A stretch of 64,000 nucleotides of DNA from Melissococcus plutonius ATCC 35311 (GTDB taxonomy: Bacteria; Bacillota; Bacilli; Lactobacillales; Enterococcaceae): positions 1,717,501 to 1,781,500 of the forward strand of contig NC_015516.1 of assembly GCF_000270185.1 (NCBI RefSeq), written 5' to 3'. The notes under the pieces were generated by a model. The model did not search any database. It saw only the letters and a list, made by a program, of their open reading frames with translations, and had not been told where the DNA came from. Shown here piece by piece: positions 59,197-64,000 of this stretch. The position numbers were made by a program, and so were the translations under genes. How positions within the stretch are numbered: position 1 is the first letter of the stretch; each line of letters opens with the position of its first letter.

Positions 59197-59571
59197 ATGC
59201 GGCTCTGGCATGAAGCACTTATTCCTTTATTACCACGTCAACAATTACTTGGTCAACATAGAGAAATTGCGGCATTAAGAGGAAAAGGTTGGGGGAAAAA
59301 ACATAAAACAGTCAATTATGTCTTTTCCTATTCACCATTTAAATTGTTTCAATATCATCTTTTAGTTATGTATGAAATGCAAAAGAGAGGATATCACCCA
59401 AACTCCTTGTGGTTTAATCCTCTTTATCGGGGGAAACACCTATCCTCTTATAATTTCTTAATCTATGAACCAATTACTTCACCTATCTATCCAGAACATG
59501 ATGAACAATATTTAATAGAATGTTTAATCAATCTAGCAGAAAAAAATATTTTTCCCTTTTCAGTTATTTAA
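59197..59571 (+). CDS. TIGR02328-family protein (pyrimidine-dimer glycosylase-like)
   Basis: 124 residues. It begins MRLWHEALIPLLPRQQLLGQ and continues HREIAALRGKGWGKKHKTVN and YHLLVMYEMQKRGYHP, the conserved core of the TIGR02328 family, which is distantly related to T4 endonuclease V, a DNA-repair glycosylase. The enzymatic role is not shown. The frame opens 99 bases upstream, but GGGAGG precedes the ATG at 59197 and the family starts there. Confidence 0.75.
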   Translation: MRLWHEALIPLLPRQQLLGQHREIAALRGKGWGKKHKTVNYVFSYSPFKLFQYHLLVMYEMQKRGYHPNSLWFNPLYRGKHLSSYNFLIYEPITSPIYPEHDEQYLIECLINLAEKNIFPFSVI

Positions 59572-59638
59572 CTTTTTATTGATTAATTAGTATACCTTGC
59601 TATGAACTGTATAGGTATATTGTTAGAAATAAATCATT

Positions 59639-60079
59639 TTATTTATTATTGTTTGGTGGATTATTTTTATTATACGTAACAACCTTTGAATTTTTATAGT
59701 GGGCTATTTTTTGCGCACGAGCCATTGCTTCTTGTTGTGTTGAAAATGATCCTGCTGGATGCTCAGCTCCCTTTGTTTCTACATACCATTTATTATCTTC
59801 AAAGTAAACCATCACATCACTATTCCATAATTCCGTATTTACTCTTTCTTTTCTATGCGGACTATTTTTTTGCGGATTTGGCTGTTTTGCAAAATCTTCT
59901 TTTTTGTTTGTGGAAGCATCTCTTTCCCATCTTTCCGCTTCAGCTGTAGCAATTGGGATAGCATGACTCTCCGGATAACCTTCTTCAATCAAAGCATTCG
60001 CTATATCAATTGCTTTTTTTCTAAGTAATGGATCAAAGTTTTTGAATGAACGTGGATAATCATTTAAATCCCAAGGCAC
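59639..60079 (-). CDS. DUF2188-domain protein, stress-type
   Basis: About 146 residues. The N-terminal half (VPWDLNDYPRSFKNFDPLLR, IANALIEEGYPESHAIPIA, TAEAERW) is a motif found in small proteins of unknown function; the C-terminal half (KWYVETKGAEHPAGSFSTQQ, EAMARAQKIAHYKNSKVV) resembles DUF2188. A GTG at 60079 follows GGGAGG at proper distance and removes an implausible hydrophobic extension. It lies next to a YdaD-like SDR often found among general stress proteins, which suggests but does not prove a stress role. Confidence 0.75.
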   Translation of the reverse strand: MPWDLNDYPRSFKNFDPLLRKKAIDIANALIEEGYPESHAIPIATAEAERWERDASTNKKEDFAKQPNPQKNSPHRKERVNTELWNSDVMVYFEDNKWYVETKGAEHPAGSFSTQQEAMARAQKIAHYKNSKVVTYNKNNPPNNNK

Positions 60080-60230
60080 TCTTCTTCCTCCCTTATTTCC
60101 CGATCTAATCCTACCAATGATGTGAAAAATAATAACAACGGTAGAATAAAACAAAAGAAGTTGACTAATAGAATAGATTTAACTATTAGAATATCCTGCT
60201 TGTTTATTCTACCGTTCAGTTTATTTTACA

Positions 60231-61121
60231 TTAAAGGAATCTACCACCTGTTACACCATAAATTTGGCCTGTAACAAAGCTAGCTTCTTCTGAAGCTAAT
60301 AAAACATAAATAGGCGCTAATTCAGCTGGTTGACCTGCACGACCCATTAGATCAGCTGGTCCATGACCAAAAGTAGGAATATTTTCAGTTATTTGTCCAC
60401 CACTAATTTGTAATGCTGTCCAAATTGGTCCAGGTGCGACCGTATTAACCCGAATTCCTTCTGATGCTACCTGTTCAGAAAGTCCTTTACTAAATGCAGC
60501 AATTGCAGCTTTTGTAGCCGCATAATCGACTAATGGTTCACTTGGAGAAAAAGCTTCAATTGAAGTAGTAGTTACAATGCTTCCACCTGCTGGCAAGTAA
60601 TCTAAAGCTTCCTGAACAATCCAATACATAGAGATAATATTTACTGTAAATATATCTTTAAGATGTTGACTAGGAATTTGTTTAATATTACTATAGGCAG
60701 CTTGTATTCCAGCATTCAATACTAACGTATCGAGTCCACCTAACTCCTTGTGTGCATTGTGTACGAGTTGACGTGTAAAAGTTTCATCTTTCAAATCACC
60801 TGGAAGTAAAACAGCCTTGCGGCCAGCTTTTTCAATCCAACTTTTTACTTCTTGTGCATCATCTTCTTCACTTGGCAAGTAATTAATGGCTACATCTGCG
60901 CCTTCTCTTGCATAAGCAATAGCCACTGCTCGACCTATTCCTGAATCTCCACCTGTAATTAATGCTTTACGCCCCTCAAGCTTACCAGCACCTTTATAAG
61001 TAGACTCACCACAATCAGGTACTGGATTCATTTTTCCTTGTAAACCGGGATATTGTTGTGTTTGTTCCTTAAGTTTTGCATCAGGAAACTGTGTTCTAGG
61101 GTCTTTAATTTTTTTGTCCAT
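60231..61121 (-). CDS. SDR-family oxidoreductase, general stress type (YdaD/YhdF-like)
   Basis: About 296 residues. The N-terminal lead [20 protein letters not shown] with [10 protein letters not shown] and PVPDCGE is distinctive of this stress-related SDR group. The Rossmann loop is [11 protein letters not shown] is in LVLNAGIQ, and the catalytic YxxxK is in [12 protein letters not shown]. It ends [13 protein letters not shown]. The substrate is unknown. The frame extends 35 codons upstream, but the ATG at 61121 has GGAGG eight bases before it. Confidence 0.88.
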   Translation of the reverse strand: MDKKIKDPRTQFPDAKLKEQTQQYPGLQGKMNPVPDCGESTYKGAGKLEGRKALITGGDSGIGRAVAIAYAREGADVAINYLPSEEDDAQEVKSWIEKAGRKAVLLPGDLKDETFTRQLVHNAHKELGGLDTLVLNAGIQAAYSNIKQIPSQHLKDIFTVNIISMYWIVQEALDYLPAGGSIVTTTSIEAFSPSEPLVDYAATKAAIAAFSKGLSEQVASEGIRVNTVAPGPIWTALQISGGQITENIPTFGHGPADLMGRAGQPAELAPIYVLLASEEASFVTGQIYGVTGGRFL

Positions 61122-61773
61122 ACATTTTCCTCCTATCATTTTAGTTATTAAGAATAAATGAAATAAGCAAAAGAACATTCGATTGCTATTTCTTTTCTTT
61201 AATGAAAAAATTGGATTCAAAACCAATTTCTATTTTAAGCTTAGTATAGAAAAAAGCCATTTTCAAATGATATGCATAGAGATTTTATCCATTCAAATTT
61301 ATTTCATAAAATGGTATTTTGATCATTCACTAATTATTTATACTATAATTATCATTCATCATTTGATCTATCTAAATTTAGCTAGAAATATTTACTTACT
61401 TTTATTTAATGATTATATACCTATTTTTCATAATCTCTATTACAATTAGGCAAACAAAAAAGCCTTATATAAAGTAAACTTACTCTACATAAAGCTTTTT
61501 TACAAAAAATTATCTATCTAAAAATGAAAAATATCCAAATAAATTATACTAAATTGATTAAACATTTAAGTAAATTTATTCTACTGCCAAAGTAGTTGAG
61601 AAAAAATAGATTATTCTATCTCTATTTTTATTAAAAAGACTACCTATCAATCGACTAGCCAACAGATATCAACTATAAAACATAGTTTATAGTTCATTCT
61701 ATATAACTTTACTTGCTTAATAGAGAACAACATTCATTTTAGTTCTATTCTTTAGATCATAATCTTATTGTGT
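61122..61773. other. Intergenic region between the SDR gene and trmB
   Basis: About 650 A+T-rich bases with the SDR promoter area and the hairpin at 61457-61503 (AAAAAAGCCTTATATAAAG against CTACATAAAGCTTTTTTA, two mismatches), probably a terminator. An 88-codon rightward frame at 61183-61449 has no ribosome site and a composition of pure A+T noise. Confidence 0.45.
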
Positions 61774-62421
61774 TTAGTTAGTAATAGGGAATCGAGCTTC
61801 TACACGATAAATAGTTTGATTTTTAGCCACAAATTTTTCTTCATATTCTGTCATCACGTTTCCTTCATAATTGCTATTATGTAAGTCTAACCAAACTTGC
61901 TCTAAAATCATACCATATTTTGAAAAACTACTAAGCGAATATTCAAATAATGCACGATTATCTGTTTTAAAATGTATCTCGCCATTTGGTTTTAAAATTT
62001 TTTCATCTGTAGCTAAAAAATTTTTTGAAGTTAATCGTCGTTTTTCATGTTTTGCTTTTGGCCAGGGATCAGAAAAATTTAGATAAATGCGATCAATCTC
62101 ACCTTCTGCAAAATATTGTGTTAATGTTCTTCCATCCACATGTAATAATTGTAAATTAGGTAATGGGTTTTCAATCAATTTATCTAATGCCATTGATAAC
62201 ACACTGACTTGCATATCAATCCCTATATAATTAATTTCTGGATGTAATCTTGCCATTTCAATAATAAATTGCCCTTTGCCTGTCCCTATCTCAATATGTA
62301 TTGGATGATCATTTTTAAATCGTTCATACCATTTTCCTTGCCATTTTTCTGGTTCATTTGCCACAAATTGGGGATACTCAGCTAGAAGCTGAGCGGCTCC
62401 CTGTCTATATCTTACACGCAT
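61774..62421 (-). CDS. trmB: tRNA (guanine-N7)-methyltransferase
   Basis: About 215 residues. It methylates G46 in tRNA variable loops. SAM motif [13 protein letters not shown], the signature [15 protein letters not shown] and [13 protein letters not shown] are all present. The frame opens 18 codons earlier, but [13 protein letters not shown] at 62421 is the conserved family start; the ribosome site GAGAGG is somewhat far from it. ccrZ precedes it, an order shared with streptococci, though a strong hairpin lies between them here. Confidence 0.92.
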   Translation of the reverse strand: MRVRYRQGAAQLLAEYPQFVANEPEKWQGKWYERFKNDHPIHIEIGTGKGQFIIEMARLHPEINYIGIDMQVSVLSMALDKLIENPLPNLQLLHVDGRTLTQYFAEGEIDRIYLNFSDPWPKAKHEKRRLTSKNFLATDEKILKPNGEIHFKTDNRALFEYSLSSFSKYGMILEQVWLDLHNSNYEGNVMTEYEEKFVAKNQTIYRVEARFPITN

Positions 62422-62479
62422 CTTTTCTAAATTTCCTCTCTTATATAAGTATAACGTCAACATAGGATTAAACATTATT

Positions 62480-62532
62480 CAAAAATAAATTATCAAAAAG
62501 TATTTTTCATGCTTTTTGATAATTTATTTTTG
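62480..62532 (-). terminator. Hairpin between ccrZ and trmB
   Basis: A perfect 21-base inverted repeat (arms 62480-62500 and 62512-62532) directly after the ccrZ stop. The stem is rich in A:T pairs and ends in TTTTTG on the minus strand. It probably terminates or attenuates transcription into trmB. Confidence 0.8.
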
Positions 62533-63312
62533 TTAATGACCGAATATTTTCTTTAACTGGAGAATTTCCATGTTTGTTTCTTTTCTTTCACCAATTTTAT
62601 AATGATGAAAAATTTCTTGTAAAAAACTAAATAATACATACCAATAAACGCGCTTCATTACTTTATCTGTAGGTCGTAATCCATAAGCTAGTAACCATTG
62701 ATTCCAGTTTGCTTGTGAAACATGGTGTCCTAAGATCATCCCTAAGTCTATGGCTGGATCTGCCAGCATAACAGAATTCCAATCTACAAGATAGAGATAA
62801 TTATTTGAAAGTAACCAATTCCTATAATTAACATCACCATGAACAACTCGGTAATCATCTGTAGAATAATCCGGTAAATTTTCTTCTAAATAATGAATAA
62901 TTTTTAAAAGGTAAGAATTGTTTTTTAATCCCTTAGGTAAAAGTTTTCGATAGTTATCAAGCATTACTTGAGGTGTAACTATCTGACCACCAATTTTTCT
63001 TAACATTTCTTTTAACATATAAGAATGATGAAGATGATACAACACATCAATAACATCGTTTCGTTGTCCAATTTCATCCGTTTTTAATAACCGACCATCC
63101 AACCATTCTTGGGCCGTTAGAACATCACCATTAACTGTTCGTTTTGTCCAAACTAGCTTAGGAGCAATTCCTTCCTTGGATAGCGCTGCTAAGAGTGGAG
63201 AAGTATTTCGTTTAATGAACACTTTTTCTGTTGCTCGTGTTCCCATGTAGGCTTGACCAGTTGCTCCTTTTATTGGTTGTAACTGCCATTCATTATCCAG
63301 TTGAAATTCCAT
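62533..63312 (-). CDS. ccrZ: Cell-cycle regulator CcrZ (choline-kinase-like phosphotransferase)
   Basis: 259 residues of the LicA/choline-kinase fold. The catalytic loop is VVHGDVNYRNWLL, the metal motif DWNSVMLADPAIDLG follows, and LTAQEWLDGR lies in the hinge. In Streptococcus pneumoniae and Staphylococcus the CcrZ protein links septum placement to DNA-replication start and can phosphorylate ribose or deoxyribose sugars; this role is taken from homologs. The gene order ecsB-ccrZ-trmB supports the call. Intact. Confidence 0.88.
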   Translation of the reverse strand: MEFQLDNEWQLQPIKGATGQAYMGTRATEKVFIKRNTSPLLAALSKEGIAPKLVWTKRTVNGDVLTAQEWLDGRLLKTDEIGQRNDVIDVLYHLHHSYMLKEMLRKIGGQIVTPQVMLDNYRKLLPKGLKNNSYLLKIIHYLEENLPDYSTDDYRVVHGDVNYRNWLLSNNYLYLVDWNSVMLADPAIDLGMILGHHVSQANWNQWLLAYGLRPTDKVMKRVYWYVLFSFLQEIFHHYKIGERKETNMEILQLKKIFGH

Positions 63313-63587
63313 GGAAACTAACCCCTTATCCTACACTTTTATTAACTCTTTTATCGCAGCGTCTCTTATTGTATCTTCCCTCTATTGCTACGTCAAGTTT
63401 ATACCAAATTCTTTTATAAATTTTGGTAACTTTTTATCTAGTATTTTTTATGAAACAACTTTTATAAATTTCTTCTACATTTATTATACTGACTAACTAT
63501 TTTTTTTGTAAAAAATAACTCTTAAAAGACCAATAAAATTTCAATTATTAAGATAAATTATTCTTATTTAATTGACCTGTCTATCAT

Positions 63588-64000
63588 TTAATCGTTGATT
63601 TTTTTTAATCGATAAGCCACATACCATTTAGAAAAAATTAAAACTTCAACTATTAAGAGACCGAAAATAAAGCATGCCTCTAGTTTATTCGCTAAGGCAA
63701 CCAATAGACAAATTCCAAACAAGATAACAGCTATTAATAAAAGTCCCGTAATTAATTGATTCACTGCCTTCTTTTTCTTCTCTAATGGAACAGGATACAA
63801 TTGTACCATTACCATATAGTCAAATTGAGTATAAATCGGAATTAACTGGAATCCAATCAAATAGATAAACAATAAAGAGACGCCAAGAGCAAACCAGAAT
63901 TCTTGAATGAAAAATAAAAGAATCATGCCAACAATGACTAAACGAATAAACAGTCCACTATAAGCCGAACGTCTAATAAAACTATGCATATACAAGTAAA
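63588..64000 (-). CDS. ecsB: C-terminal part of an EcsB-like ABC transporter permease, cut by the window edge
   Basis: The frame stays open to the right edge, so only about the last 137 residues are visible. They hold three or four membrane segments with the pattern HSFIRRSAYSGLFIRLVIVG, LIPIYTQFDYMVMVQLYPVP, and a basic end KWYVAYRLKKIND. EcsB pairs with the ATPase EcsA and is needed for protein secretion and processing in Bacillus. The identification leans on the order ecsB-ccrZ-trmB. Confidence 0.7.
   Translation of the reverse strand, partial: YLYMHSFIRRSAYSGLFIRLVIVGMILLFFIQEFWFALGVSLLFIYLIGFQLIPIYTQFDYMVMVQLYPVPLEKKKKAVNQLITGLLLIAVILFGICLLVALANKLEACFIFGLLIVEVLIFSKWYVAYRLKKIND

Noticed and set aside
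60080-60154. Hydrophobic N-terminal extension of the DUF2188-like protein
   Set aside because: GGGAGG and the GTG at 60079 define a better start, and the extension is not part of the conserved protein.
61183-61449. Rightward frame of 88 codons in the SDR-trmB gap
   Set aside because: Composition is dominated by Ile, Tyr, Phe and Leu from A+T noise, with no ribosome site and no family resemblance.
1-64000. tRNA or rRNA genes, prophage or insertion sequences
   Set aside because: No cloverleaf with acceptor and T-loop consensus, no rRNA signature, and no transposase or phage structural gene was recognised by reading.

Overview
The window is very A+T-rich Gram-positive DNA. Its gene content is that of a lactic-acid bacterium of the Enterococcaceae: a SAM-III (SMK) riboswitch on metK, a Lys-type MurE, PepV, an ecsB-ccrZ-trmB block, and LysM/lysozyme-like wall hydrolases. 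The low G+C, the many single-lesion broken genes and a pectin/rhamnose catabolic block suggest a Melissococcus plutonius-like, plant-diet-associated host. That species guess rests on general knowledge, not on a database match. No rRNA, tRNA or complete insertion sequence was recognised.

Layout. 0-3 kb: the start of a leftward gene, then PAP2 phosphatase, a YtqA-type radical SAM protein and the tRNA methyltransferase mnmM. 3.6-8.6 kb: a DHA2 drug exporter, metK with its riboswitch (frame broken at an A7 tract), an unknown gene and a secreted glucosaminidase. 9-15.4 kb: a phosphonate-type ABC transporter coupled to two cytosolic 5'-nucleotidase-like genes; the binding protein and both nucleotidases are broken. 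16.1-24.4 kb: a type I-C CRISPR-Cas locus with a single-spacer array; cas2, cas7, cas8c and cas5 are intact, while cas1, cas4 and cas3 are broken. 24.7-29.3 kb: a small membrane protein, proC, a LysM hydrolase and a peptide transporter. 29.3-43.4 kb: L-rhamnose genes (rhaD, rhaA, broken rhaB, AraC regulator), uronate genes (kduD, kduI, kdgK, broken eda, kdgR), a broken sugar isomerase, a broken AraC regulator, a broken GPH transporter and an intact GH105 unsaturated galacturonyl hydrolase. 43.5-57 kb: pepV, nnrD, an rsuA-type pseudouridine synthase, a MurJ-type flippase, murE, an OppA lipoprotein, yebC, a second LysM hydrolase, a VanZ protein and a secreted pectate lyase. 57-64 kb: a dead pepF, a TIGR02328 protein, a DUF2188-like protein, a stress-type SDR, trmB, ccrZ and the end of ecsB.

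How the parts fit. Pectate lyase outside the cell, an oligosaccharide symporter, GH105 and the Kdu/KdgK/Eda and Rha enzymes would together turn pectin or rhamnogalacturonan fragments into central metabolites. As sequenced, the chain is cut at uptake, at rhamnulokinase and at KDPG aldolase. Thirteen genes carry about sixteen inactivating lesions. Most are single-base losses that a -1 shift would repair, and five lie in A6/A7 or T7 runs. The essential gene metK is among them, at a canonical A AAA AAG slippery heptamer, so the pattern raises three options: recent gene decay, rescue by slippage, or a homopolymer error in the assembly.
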